This document shows, piece after piece, positions 16,502 to 24,666 of a stretch of DNA of 64,000 nt. This DNA is from Paracoccus sp. MBLB3053 (GTDB lineage Bacteria > Pseudomonadota > Alphaproteobacteria > Rhodobacterales > Rhodobacteraceae), in assembly GCF_031822435.1 (NCBI RefSeq), contig NZ_JAVQLW010000002.1:310001-374000 (forward strand), given 5' to 3'. The notes under the pieces are model-generated. The model had not been told where the DNA came from. It worked only from the letters and a program-made list of their open reading frames with translations, and did no database searches. The position numbers were made by a program, and so were the translations under genes. How positions within the stretch are numbered: position 1 is the first letter of the stretch; the number at the start of each line of letters is the position of its first letter.

Positions 16502-17778
16502 GCATGGAACTTGCGCTGCTTCTTGGCGCCTTCGTTTTCCTTGTCCTGATCGACGCTCCGATTGCCGTGGCACTTGGGCTCGCATCGGTTCTTTATCTGG
16601 CGGTGGCCGATCTGGCCCCCATGATGGTTGTCGCACAACGCATGATCGCGGGGATCGACAGTTTCACCCTGCTTGCCATTCCTTTGTTCCTTATGGCGGG
16701 AATGCTGATGGTGCAGGGCGGGCTTGCGCCGCGGATCGTCAACCTCTGCTCGGCGCTGGTCGGGCGCAGCACGGGCGGCCTTGCCATCGTGATGATCGCG
16801 GCCTGCATGCTGTTCGGATCGCTATCTGGCTCGGGTGTGGCCGATGTCGTGGCCATCGGCACGATGATGTTGCCCGCCATGAAGGAACGCGGCTATCACC
16901 CGGGCTTTTCTTCGGCAGCGCTTGGCTGCGCCGGCTCGCTTGGGACGGTCATTCCGCCTTCGATCGTTCTGATCGTCTATGGCACCGCAACCAACACCTC
17001 GATCGGCCAACTTTTCATCGGCGCGATCATACCCGGCCTGATGCTCGGGCTCTCGCTGATGGCGGTCGCATGGTGGATCTCGCGCAAGCATGGCTGGCGT
17101 GGTGGCGAGCCTATGACCCGAGCCGCGATCGGGCGTGCGTTTCTTGCCGCCATTCCGGCCCTCATCGCTCCGCTGATCATCGTCGGGGGCATTCGTGCGG
17201 GCATCTTCACACCGACCGAGGCCGCCGGAACGGGTGTGGTCTATGCCCTGATCGTGGGCGGGCTTTTCTATCGCAGCCTCACCTGGGATGGCATCAAGAA
17301 CATCCTGCGGGATACGACCGAGATGACGGGCTCCATCCTGTTGGTGATTGCTTCGGCCTCGGTCTTCGGTTGGATCCTGGCCGCTGAACAGGTGCCCCAG
17401 CTGGCTGTGAATGGCATCCTTGCGCTGACCGACAGCGCCCTGATTGCCTTGCTGCTCATCATGCTGGTGGTTCTGTTGCTGGGTACCTTCATGGAGTCGC
17501 TGGCGATCATCCTGATCCTTGCGCCCGTGTTCCTGCCCGTCCTGAGCGCTTACCAGATCGACCCGGTTTATTTCGGCATCCTGCTCTGCATCAACCTGGC
17601 CATCGGGGCGAACACTCCTCCGCTGGGCATCGATCTGATGGCAGCCTGCCGGACTGCCGGTATCCCGATATCAGCTGCCTTCCGCCATCTTCTGCCGTTC
17701 CTCGGCGCAATGGTCGCGGTCCTGCTGCTGCTGGTTATTTTCCCGCAGATCATCACGTCCGTAACCGGCACGCGCTGA
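16498..17778 (+). CDS. TRAP transporter large permease DctM
   Basis: A 426-residue large membrane subunit with about 12 helices. Motifs include LLAIPLFLMAGMLM, FGSLSGSGVADVVAIG, SLGTVIPPSIV and IGANTPPLGIDL. Start at 16498 overlaps dctQ by ATGA. It completes the P-cupin-Q-M transporter. A hydrolase gene follows after 38 bases and is likely cotranscribed. It is clearly distinct from the partial DctM at the window start. Confidence 0.94.
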   Translation: MSMELALLLGAFVFLVLIDAPIAVALGLASVLYLAVADLAPMMVVAQRMIAGIDSFTLLAIPLFLMAGMLMVQGGLAPRIVNLCSALVGRSTGGLAIVMIAACMLFGSLSGSGVADVVAIGTMMLPAMKERGYHPGFSSAALGCAGSLGTVIPPSIVLIVYGTATNTSIGQLFIGAIIPGLMLGLSLMAVAWWISRKHGWRGGEPMTRAAIGRAFLAAIPALIAPLIIVGGIRAGIFTPTEAAGTGVVYALIVGGLFYRSLTWDGIKNILRDTTEMTGSILLVIASASVFGWILAAEQVPQLAVNGILALTDSALIALLLIMLVVLLLGTFMESLAIILILAPVFLPVLSAYQIDPVYFGILLCINLAIGANTPPLGIDLMAACRTAGIPISAAFRHLLPFLGAMVAVLLLLVIFPQIITSVTGTR

Positions 17779-17816
17779 CCTGTCCGAACAGAAATAGAAA
17801 TGAATGAGGTGATGAG

Positions 17817-19061
17817 ATGAGTTTCTCAGCAGAGACTCGTGCCGACCTGTCGCGCTTCTGGTCCACCATCGAAAGCTCTGCCCAGATCGGGCAGGGGCGT
17901 CCCGGCGGCCTGTCGCGCCTGACTCTGGGCGATGCAGATCGCGAGATGCGCGATCTGTTCGCAGGCTGGTGTCGCGCAGCGGGGCTTGCGGTCGAAATCG
18001 ACGACATGGGCAACATCTTCGGTCGCAGGGACGGTCTGGACAACAGCCTTCCGCCCATCCTGATCGGCAGTCACCTCGACACGCAGATCAACGGTGGACG
18101 CTTTGACGGCATCGCCGGGGTCCTGGCGGGGCTGGAGGTCGTGCGCAGCCTGAACGACGCGGGGCACATCACGCGCCGCCCGATCGTGATCGTGGACTGG
18201 ACGAACGAGGAGGGCGCGCGCTTCTCGCCCCCGATGGTCGCTTCGGGTGTGTTCGTTGGTCGTTACGATGTCGAATGGGCGCATGACCTGATTGCCGATG
18301 ACGGCGCACGCTTCGGCAATGAGCTTGACCGGATCGGCTACAAGGGCGAACTGCCCTGCAAGGCCGGTGAGATCGACGCCTATTTCGAACTGCATATCGA
18401 ACAGGGCCCGATCCTTGATGCCGAAAAGCGGCAGGTCGGCGTGGTGACCGGCGGCTACCCCAGCCACGGCATGCGGGTGATGTTCCGGGGCGAGACCGCC
18501 CATACCGGGCCGACGCCCATGGATCTGCGTCAAAACGCGCTGGTTGCGGGCGCCCGCTGGCTTACGGCCGTTGACGATATCGGCTGGGAGTTTGCGGTGC
18601 TAGATGGCAAGGCGACGGGTTCGCGGCTGGCGGCTTGGCCGAACAAGCCGGGCATCCTTTCTGAATCCGCGCAATGCGTGGCCGATGTCCGCCATCCCGA
18701 CCCCATCACCGCGCGTGTGATGGCCGAAAAGATGCGCCGCGCCGCGCATGCTGCTGCCGCGATGGCGGGCTGCTCGGTCGAGGTCGAGGATGAATGGACC
18801 TGGGGCGGGGACATCTTTGATGCGGAACTTGTCGGCCTCATCCGGAATGAGGCGGTCTCTCAGGGCTGGAACTGGCGAGATATCCAGTCGCAGGCCGGGC
18901 ATGACGCCTATCACATGGCGATGCACTGCCCTTCGGCGATGATCTTCACGCCATGCAAGGGCGGTATCACCCATAACAATGCCGAGAACTGCGACCCGGG
19001 AGACTTTGTCGCCGGGCTCAACATGCTTCTGCATGCGGTCGTCAAACGCGCTGATCGCTGA
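17817..19061 (+). CDS. M20-family Zn hydrolase, N-carbamoyl-amino acid hydrolase type
   Basis: A 414-residue amidase of the hydantoinase/carbamoylase subfamily (HyuC, beta-ureidopropionase, AllC). Di-metal site residues are seen in LIGSHLDTQINGGRFDG, DWTNEEGARF and ELHIEQGPIL; the lid/dimerisation domain has GETAHTGPTPM; the C-terminal ligand is the histidine near AGHDAYHMA. The LDTQ..GG.FDG pattern suits N-carbamoyl-amino acid or ureido-acid hydrolysis better than allantoate, but this is not decisive. Its place after the TRAP genes suggests it cleaves the imported compound, releasing an amino acid for the OCD-family enzyme. Confidence 0.9.
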   Translation: MSFSAETRADLSRFWSTIESSAQIGQGRPGGLSRLTLGDADREMRDLFAGWCRAAGLAVEIDDMGNIFGRRDGLDNSLPPILIGSHLDTQINGGRFDGIAGVLAGLEVVRSLNDAGHITRRPIVIVDWTNEEGARFSPPMVASGVFVGRYDVEWAHDLIADDGARFGNELDRIGYKGELPCKAGEIDAYFELHIEQGPILDAEKRQVGVVTGGYPSHGMRVMFRGETAHTGPTPMDLRQNALVAGARWLTAVDDIGWEFAVLDGKATGSRLAAWPNKPGILSESAQCVADVRHPDPITARVMAEKMRRAAHAAAAMAGCSVEVEDEWTWGGDIFDAELVGLIRNEAVSQGWNWRDIQSQAGHDAYHMAMHCPSAMIFTPCKGGITHNNAENCDPGDFVAGLNMLLHAVVKRADR

Positions 19062-19078
19062 ACATTGGGCGGAATGGT

Positions 19079-19100
19079 GGCGAAGCCTTCGGGCTTCGCC
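19079..19100. terminator. Bidirectional hairpin terminator
   Basis: Perfect 9-bp stem GGCGAAGCC/GGCTTCGCC with a stable TTCG tetraloop, extended by GGT/ACC with a bulge. It sits between the convergent hydrolase and LysR genes. No strong T-run is seen. Confidence 0.65.
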
Positions 19101-19113
19101 GCACCCTGCAAGG

Positions 19114-20049
19114 TCAGACCATGTCGGGATAGAGCTTGAGAAGTTCGTCGAGCAGATCGACAAATTTCTGTTCCGGAACGGTCAATTGATCCAGCGCGTG
19201 ATAGACAAGGAAAACATCTGCGCCCAGCGGCTGATCGATCAGCCGCAGCGGCCAGAGCCGTCCTTCATCGACCGCCTCGACAGCGGTGATGACCGGCAGG
19301 ATCCCGATGCCGAGGCCTGCGATGATCATGCGCTTGATTTCGGCAAGGTCATGACTTGAACCGCTGATCCGGCGGCCCAGGCTCAGCCCGTCACGCAGCA
19401 TGACCATCGGTTCAAGCCCAAGTCCCTCGGTCGCACAGCTGAAGGTGACGAAGGGCTCTTGCGCAAGTTCGCGCAGCTCGACTTCATCGCGACCGAACAG
19501 CCGGTGCTCGGCTCCGCAGAAAACTCCGAACTCCTCTCGGAAAAGGTGACGGCATTCAAGATTGATCATCGGCTTGGTCAGCAGGCAGATCCCGATCCCG
19601 GTCTTTTCCTGCGTGATCTGGCGAACCGTTTCCAGCGAGTTCTGCACCGAAATGCGCCAACTGATAGACGGATAGCGCTGATGGAACAATCGGAGCGCCT
19701 CGTCGATCATCGGCGATTGCAACCCACTGATGATGTTAAGCCGCAACTCGCCGAACTCCTCGTCGTTCCGGTCCTCGGCCAGAACGCCGATCCGGTCGAC
19801 ACCACGAAAGATCTCGGCACATTCCTGATAAATCTTTTCGCCGCGCAGCGTCAGCGCGAAATGGCGGCTGCCTCGAAACAAGAGCTGGCAACCAAGCTGC
19901 TCTTCGAGCTTCTGCAATGCCAGGCTGACTGAGGGTTGGCTCATGTTGAGCCGCCGAGCCGCGCGGGTGATGCCCCCTTCTTCGGCAATCACGAAGAAGC
20001 TGCGAAGCAGGTTCCAGTTCAGATCACCAATGGCCGGCTTTGTGGGCAT
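19114..20049 (-). CDS. LysR-type transcriptional regulator
   Basis: A 311-residue LysR protein: helix-turn-helix near LNWNLLRSFFVIAEEGGITR and MSQPSVSLALQKLEEQLG, then a periplasmic-binding-like effector domain. Start chosen at ATG 20049, which puts the DNA-binding domain at the N-terminus; the frame extends to 20112. A palindrome ATAGGC-N3-GCCTAT lies 56-70 bases upstream, a normal autoregulatory position, and the same palindrome is found in the ABC/OCD divergent promoter. It therefore probably controls both of those operons. Confidence 0.93.
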   Translation of the reverse strand: MPTKPAIGDLNWNLLRSFFVIAEEGGITRAARRLNMSQPSVSLALQKLEEQLGCQLLFRGSRHFALTLRGEKIYQECAEIFRGVDRIGVLAEDRNDEEFGELRLNIISGLQSPMIDEALRLFHQRYPSISWRISVQNSLETVRQITQEKTGIGICLLTKPMINLECRHLFREEFGVFCGAEHRLFGRDEVELRELAQEPFVTFSCATEGLGLEPMVMLRDGLSLGRRISGSSHDLAEIKRMIIAGLGIGILPVITAVEAVDEGRLWPLRLIDQPLGADVFLVYHALDQLTVPEQKFVDLLDELLKLYPDMV

Positions 20050-20104
20050 GAAAATTCCGTTCGCAGTCTGAGGCAGCTCAGGACAAAAAACACCGCTTTG
20101 ATCC

Positions 20105-20119
20105 ATAGGCAATGCCTAT
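20105..20119. promoter_or_regulatory. Candidate LysR operator, site B
   Basis: Perfect inverted repeat ATAGGC-AAT-GCCTAT located 56-70 bases before the chosen LysR start. Arms and spacing are identical to site A at 13346-13360. Expected to be the autoregulatory site. Confidence 0.62.
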
Positions 20120-20172
20120 TCGCCCGCTCCCCCGTGTTTGCGCTCGTCTGCTTTCCCAAGCCAAGGTGCAGT

Positions 20173-20775
20173 TCAACCGCGCAAGGAAAGCGTGATCTCC
20201 CTGAGGGTTTCACCCTGCTTCAGGCGTTGCAGGATGTCGCGGTCCTGCACCTGAATGCGGAGGGCCTTTTCGACCAGCTTGTCGACTTCCGCAGGGTCGA
20301 GAACGACAACACCGCTTTCATCGGCCAGAATGATGTCGCCCTTGGCCACGGTTGCGCCGCCACAACTGATCAGCCCGCCGACCTCGCCTGACAGCCGCTT
20401 GTTCCGGGTGGTCATCGGAGAACGGCCGCGGCACCAGATCGGCAATCCAAGTTCGATCAGGGCCGATTGGTCGGCCACGAAGCCGTCGATGACGACACCG
20501 GCAATGCCTCGCTCTTGCGCGGCCTGACCGGCGATTTCCCCGAAACATGAGTGGCGCAGATCGCCGCATCGGTCGATCACCAGAACCTCGCCCGGCCGGG
20601 CAATCGAAAGGGCCTCGATCAACGCCGCATCGTCGATCCCCGGCATTCTGACGGTAAGGGCAGGGCCATGAACCCTCTGGCCCCGAACGAATGCCTGGAT
20701 CGTGGGCGCCATGAACCCTGACCCAAGGAAGCGACCAAGCGTGGCCGTCGCGATCTGGTTAAGGTCAGCGGTCAT
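20173..20775 (-). CDS. RraA-like / HMG-aldolase fold protein lacking the catalytic Arg
   Basis: A 200-residue protein of the RraA/demethylmenaquinone-methyltransferase-like family, which includes 4-hydroxy-4-methyl-2-oxoglutarate aldolases and the RNase E inhibitor RraA. Start at ATG 20775, preceded by GGACAAGGG. The core GVVIDGFVADQSAL aligns with the usual DGAVRD motif but has Ala where the catalytic Arg is expected; the metal-binding Asp remains. It may therefore not be a standard pyruvate aldolase. It lies next to the LysR gene in the same direction, with 123 bases between. Confidence 0.82.
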   Translation of the reverse strand: MTADLNQIATATLGRFLGSGFMAPTIQAFVRGQRVHGPALTVRMPGIDDAALIEALSIARPGEVLVIDRCGDLRHSCFGEIAGQAAQERGIAGVVIDGFVADQSALIELGLPIWCRGRSPMTTRNKRLSGEVGGLISCGGATVAKGDIILADESGVVVLDPAEVDKLVEKALRIQVQDRDILQRLKQGETLREITLSLRG

Positions 20776-20926
20776 TTGGCCCTTGTCCTTCGTTGATCCG
20801 GTGGGCAGCCCATCCATGGGCGCAAGGCTGCGGTATTCTGTCGGTCATCGAAATTTCTTGCGCCGTTTGCTTATGCAATCTTAGCAACCGGAATGTGGCC
20901 GCCCCACTGAAAGCGGCCCGCTTGCC

Positions 20927-22189
20927 TTATTCGAACGATAGGCTGGGACTATGTATCGCGTTCCGGTCTATCGCGCTTCCTTCCAGCCGCGAACGAGCTG
21001 TTGTCGCTCTGCACATGCCTGATACCGGCAGCGGTGCTGAAGAACGCGATGAACATACGGCTGCGACGCGCGAGGCAATGACCGTCGACTGTTCGGCACG
21101 AATGCAGGAATGGAGCGTCCCGTGGAGTGCCTTTAGCCCGGAGATGTTCCAATCAAAGCTCGCGATCTGCTGCGTCGTCTCAAAGACGGGAACGGCCGCG
21201 GCATGGCGGGTATCATGGTACGATCCGAGCCCTTCCTGGCCGAGACAGGTTCTGGCCAAGGCCTCCGCATCCAGAAGCGCGTCGGTGATCCCATGGGCGG
21301 TGATCGGATCCTTGTAGCAGGCCGCATCTCCGACAAGAGCCCAGCCTTTTCCTGCTCGCCTGCGCATCAGACCCGGAGCCCCGTTGAACCGTCGAAGCCG
21401 CTCGGCCGGTCCGGCAAGAAGCTGTTCGGCCCAAACCGGACGGAAACCGCCAAAGGTTGCGGTCAGGCCATCAAGAGGTTCCGCGCCGAACTTCTCGCGA
21501 TAGTCGGACGGCCGGCAGGACGCATAGACGCAATACAACCCGTCATTGGTGGGGATAACCCCCGCCGCCACTCCCTTGCCGAAGCACCAATGATGTCCAT
21601 CCGTGGGAAGATTCTGGAAATATCCGTAGATCGTCGCCGAGCGCGAAGCCGAACGTGCCAGGACTTCTGCGCCAAGCATCTCTGCCAGCCCGGAATCGCG
21701 ACCGTCGGCACCAATCACAAGGCCAGCCGTAACAGCCCGTTCCCTGCCAGTAGCATCGCCGAGGACCAGCCCGGCAATTCGGTCGTTCCGCCAGACGCAG
21801 GCCTCTGCCGTCGTGCCGGTTGCCAGATCGGCCCCCGCCGCGACGGCCGCATCAAGAAGCGTCCAATTCAGCGACCGACGGCGTGGGGCGATCAGTCCTT
21901 CTACCATCGCAGTGGGTCTGACCGGGATCGGGATTGTCTCGGATGCGTATTGGAAGCGGATCTGGCTGATCAAAGGCGCACCCTGGTCCAGCAACGTGTC
22001 CATGAGACCCCAGCGCGCCAGAAGTTCGACCGCAGGTCGGGTAAGCGCGTGGGTCGAAAGTTGCTCGCCCATCAAGGCCTGCCGTTCGGCGATCAGGACA
22101 CGCGCGCCGGCCCTGGCCAGCAGCAAGGCAGACGCTGCGCCCGCCACCCCGCCGCCGATGACTACGGCGTCATAGACACTACGCGCCAT
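20927..22189 (-). CDS. FAD-dependent oxidoreductase (PHBH/halogenase-like)
   Basis: A 420-residue flavoprotein with dinucleotide motif VVIGGGVAGAASALLLARAG at the N-terminus (start ATG 22189) and the second FAD motif ALVGDAACYKDPITAHGITD (about 285-304). The overall pattern is that of group A monooxygenases, halogenases and geranylgeranyl-reductase relatives. The last 55 or so residues are rich in Ser/Arg and look unlike the family, and the end of the frame covers an operator-like palindrome (20938-20952). The natural C-terminus may have been lost or shifted. It overlaps the DUF1127 gene by 11 bases. Substrate unknown. Confidence 0.8.
   Translation of the reverse strand: MARSVYDAVVIGGGVAGAASALLLARAGARVLIAERQALMGEQLSTHALTRPAVELLARWGLMDTLLDQGAPLISQIRFQYASETIPIPVRPTAMVEGLIAPRRRSLNWTLLDAAVAAGADLATGTTAEACVWRNDRIAGLVLGDATGRERAVTAGLVIGADGRDSGLAEMLGAEVLARSASRSATIYGYFQNLPTDGHHWCFGKGVAAGVIPTNDGLYCVYASCRPSDYREKFGAEPLDGLTATFGGFRPVWAEQLLAGPAERLRRFNGAPGLMRRRAGKGWALVGDAACYKDPITAHGITDALLDAEALARTCLGQEGLGSYHDTRHAAAVPVFETTQQIASFDWNISGLKALHGTLHSCIRAEQSTVIASRVAAVCSSRSSAPLPVSGMCRATTARSRLEGSAIDRNAIHSPSLSFE
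20938..20952. promoter_or_regulatory. Candidate LysR operator, site C
   Basis: ATAGGC-TGG-GACTAT matches site A with one arm mismatch and the same TGG spacer; the shared block continues with a G. It lies about 163-177 bases upstream of the RraA-like gene start, inside the distal end of the FAD oxidoreductase frame. Confidence 0.42.
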
Positions 22190-22400
22190 CACGCTTTCCC
22201 CTGATCGATGCATCCAGCGTGAGGCCGAGCCGACCGCGATCAAGCCCGATATCCTTTAGCAGACGCTTATCCATCTGCGACAACAGGATCACGTCCTGAC
22301 GCCTCCGCATGGAACTGCGGACCCCTTCCAGCAGGAAAAAACGCGGCATTTCTTGCCGGGGGAAGGAGGATTCTGGACGCATTTCTAGTGTCGCAGACAT
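22179..22400 (-). CDS. DUF1127 small protein
   Basis: A 73-residue peptide with the DUF1127 signature in LLSQMDKRLLKDIGLDRG (about 40-57). These small arginine-rich proteins are common in alphaproteobacteria; some, such as the CcaF type, affect RNA metabolism and phosphate or stress responses. Its end overlaps the start of the FAD oxidoreductase gene, suggesting coupling. The specific role here is unknown. Confidence 0.8.
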   Translation of the reverse strand: MSATLEMRPESSFPRQEMPRFFLLEGVRSSMRRRQDVILLSQMDKRLLKDIGLDRGRLGLTLDASIRGKRDGA

Positions 22401-22738
22401 CGTCGTATATCCTTATGGCACGGCGGGTCATTTCCGTCAGACGCAGAATAGCGCCTTGCACGTGCGAAGACTTTCGGATGGGCTGCGGGGCGGCTGAGGA
22501 ATATATGAAGAAAGCCTGAAGATTTCCGCCCTACACCTGCGAAACAGGGTTCGGCACGAGCGGGCCGCGCGTCGCCTGTCCATGCGATTCGGAAGCGAAA
22601 GAGCATCATCTTCCTGTCCGAGGACGAGCGCGACAGGGGCCACCACCGTTCGCTCGTCGCCTTGTCGCCTTGCAGGGTAACTGACTGGCGTGCGCGGATC
22701 GTGTCGGATGTGCCCTATGCCAAGGGACGGCTTCCGAA
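22401..22738. other. Intergenic stretch without a recognised gene
   Basis: A 338-base stretch between the DUF1127 gene and the photolyase end. Several short frames cross it on both strands, but none has a family pattern, a good start site or plausible composition. I see no RNA fold I can name. It presumably holds the promoter of the DUF1127-oxidoreductase pair. Confidence 0.5.
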
Positions 22739-24178
22739 TCAACGCCTTGGCGCGCCCTCCTTGAACTCTTCGAATGCAGCAAGAGCTTGTTTTCTGGCCT
22801 CGTCCAGTCCGCCGCGCTCGCGCCAATCTCGCGAAACCTGCCAGGATGACGGCAGGCTGTCGAAATAGGCCATTGCCTCGTCGGTCGGCTTTCCCATCCA
22901 CCCCGCCAACCAGCGACGGCGATAGCTGCCCTGGGGGTCGTATTGCGTGGCCTGTTTCTCAGGGTTGAATATCCGGAAGAACGGCGAGGCATCTGGCCCG
23001 CAGCCCGCGACCCATTGCCAGTTCATCGCATTCGAGGCCGGGTCCCAATCGGTGAGGCTTTCGGCGAAATGGCTCATGCCAAGTCGCCAATCGGTCAAAA
23101 GATGCTTTGTCAGATAACTTGCGACCACCATCCGCACACGATTGTGCATACGCCCCGTCACGCGCATTTCGCGCATGCCCGCATCGACGAGGGCGATCCC
23201 GGTTTCAGCACGCGTCCACCGCTCGAGGCTGGTATTGGATCTGCGCCAGGGAAACGCGCTCCACTCGGACCGCCAGGGCGATCTGTCCATTTGCGGAAAG
23301 TCGATGAAGAGATGCCAAGCGAACTCACGCCAGATCAACTCGGACAGAAACTTGCCGATGCCGTCTGCCTTCGAGGCTTCACGCTCCATCCGGTCGCGCG
23401 CCATGGCCCAGACGGTTCGCGGGCTGATCTCGCCCAGTGCGAGATGTTCGGACAGGCCCGAGGTTGCATCCAGATCAGGCCGGTCCCGATCTGCATCATA
23501 GGAGGTGGCATGATCCAGAAACTCATCCAACCGCGCAAAGGCGGCGGCCTCTCCCGCTGGCAGGGCAAACCTCTCGAGCACTTCGGCACCGCCATGCATG
23601 TCCGGGGCAAGCTGCAATTCAGCAAGGGCCAGGCCCGAGGGCGGCTTACTGAATGCGACAATCGCTTCGGGCGCAGCGGCCGCAGGGCGGTCGACGCCGA
23701 CAGCGCGAAGGGCGCGCGCAAAGGGCGTGTAGACGCGGTAGACACCGCCTTGCGCTGTGCGAACGTTCCCGGGATGGGTCAGCAGGAAGCCCGGATGCAG
23801 GATCAACCGGGCGCCGAGCGGTGTCAGCGCGTTTCGGACCCGGTCCTGTGCATCCCGCATCCCGGGCGCGGGCCAGTCGCTCTGGTGAACCGACTTGGCC
23901 CCCGTCAGGCGGACCAGATCGGGAAGCACCTGCTCGGCCTCGCCCCGCAGGACCAGAAGCCCAGAACCTCGGGTCCGGCGCCGCAGCTCTGCATCCAGCG
24001 AACACAGCCCCCGCTGAAGCCGCCAGCGGCTTGCCGCCCCCTGCCTTTCGACCTGCCCGTCTATGACGAAGACAGCAAGCAGCGGCCCGTCGTCAATGGC
24101 TGCGCGCAAGGCGGGATTGTCGGAAAGGCGCAGGTCGCGCGCGAGCCACAGAATGCCGGCCTTGCCTTTTGAAGTCAC
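22739..24178 (-). CDS. phrB: Deoxyribodipyrimidine photolyase (class I CPD photolyase)
   Basis: Light-driven DNA repair flavoenzyme of 479 residues. The N-terminal photolyase domain starts with LWLARDLRLSDNPAL; the C-terminal FAD domain has GIALVDAGMREMRVTGRMHN and NAMNWQWVAGCGPDASPFF, which contain electron-transfer tryptophans and substrate-contact residues. Start is GTG 24178. It stands apart from its neighbours. A cryptochrome role is possible but the repair-type active site is well kept. Confidence 0.94.
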   Translation of the reverse strand: MTSKGKAGILWLARDLRLSDNPALRAAIDDGPLLAVFVIDGQVERQGAASRWRLQRGLCSLDAELRRRTRGSGLLVLRGEAEQVLPDLVRLTGAKSVHQSDWPAPGMRDAQDRVRNALTPLGARLILHPGFLLTHPGNVRTAQGGVYRVYTPFARALRAVGVDRPAAAAPEAIVAFSKPPSGLALAELQLAPDMHGGAEVLERFALPAGEAAAFARLDEFLDHATSYDADRDRPDLDATSGLSEHLALGEISPRTVWAMARDRMEREASKADGIGKFLSELIWREFAWHLFIDFPQMDRSPWRSEWSAFPWRRSNTSLERWTRAETGIALVDAGMREMRVTGRMHNRVRMVVASYLTKHLLTDWRLGMSHFAESLTDWDPASNAMNWQWVAGCGPDASPFFRIFNPEKQATQYDPQGSYRRRWLAGWMGKPTDEAMAYFDSLPSSWQVSRDWRERGGLDEARKQALAAFEEFKEGAPRR

Positions 24179-24261
24179 CTTTCCGTCCGTCCTTTCAAAC
24201 GTCTTTGGACCTTTGTCCGGCCATCAACGCGCAAGCCGGGCCGAGGTTCACTTCGCAAGCT

Positions 24262-24579
24262 TCAGACCGTCTTGCAAAATGCATCGTAAAGCGCGGTCAT
24301 CAACACCTCGAGATCGGGGTCGCTGATCCGGTAATGGATCGTCTGTCCTTCACGCCGGGTATCGACCATTCCCGCCTCGCGCAGCTTGGCCAGATGTTGG
24401 CTAAGTGCGGACTGGCTCAGACCCACAGCCTCCTGAAGCGCGCTCACAGATCTCTCACCCTTTGCCAGTTCGCACAGGATAAGCAACCGCTTGGCATTCG
24501 CGACAAGAGCGAGGCGAGATGCGACGTAATCGGCGCGGACCTGAAGGGCGGCGGAGGCGGTGTCGGGATTCATTGCCAT
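24262..24579 (-). CDS. bigR: BigR/SqrR-type persulfide-sensing ArsR repressor
   Basis: A 105-residue winged-helix repressor (start ATG 24579; ATG 24573 possible). Recognition helix near GLSQSALSQHLAKLREAGMV. Two cysteines, Cys36 in LLILCEL and Cys102 in YDAFC, match the redox pair of BigR/SqrR, which joins through a sulfur bridge on persulfide exposure and releases DNA. It is divergent from pmpA-pmpB-blh, the classic BigR target, across an 87-base AT-rich region with palindromes. The longer frame from 25008 is antisense to pmpA and was rejected. Confidence 0.92.
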   Translation of the reverse strand: MAMNPDTASAALQVRADYVASRLALVANAKRLLILCELAKGERSVSALQEAVGLSQSALSQHLAKLREAGMVDTRREGQTIHYRISDPDLEVLMTALYDAFCKTV

Positions 24580-24583
24580 CACA

Positions 24584-24614
24584 TTAGCATTGACTAATTT
24601 ATTAATATCTAATA
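24584..24614. promoter_or_regulatory. Candidate BigR operators
   Basis: Two dyads in an AT-rich island within GC-rich DNA: TTAG-CATTGA-CTAA (24584-24597) and TATTA-ATATC-TAATA (24600-24614). They lie directly between the divergent bigR and pmpA starts, where BigR operators overlap promoters in other bacteria. Functional assignment is by position. Confidence 0.6.
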
Positions 24615-24666
24615 TATCAAGCTTCGGCCGACCATACAAGCTCGGCGCGTTAACAGAGGTTGCAGC

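Noticed and set aside
13544..19061. Ectoine degradation locus
   Set aside because: A TRAP transporter with an OCD-like gene is suggestive, but no EutD/DoeA-type M24 hydrolase or EutE-type deacetylase is present and the hydrolase is of the carbamoylase type.
22401..22738. Degenerate coding sequence or small RNA
   Set aside because: No stretch matched a known family in any frame and no convincing RNA fold or terminator was visible.
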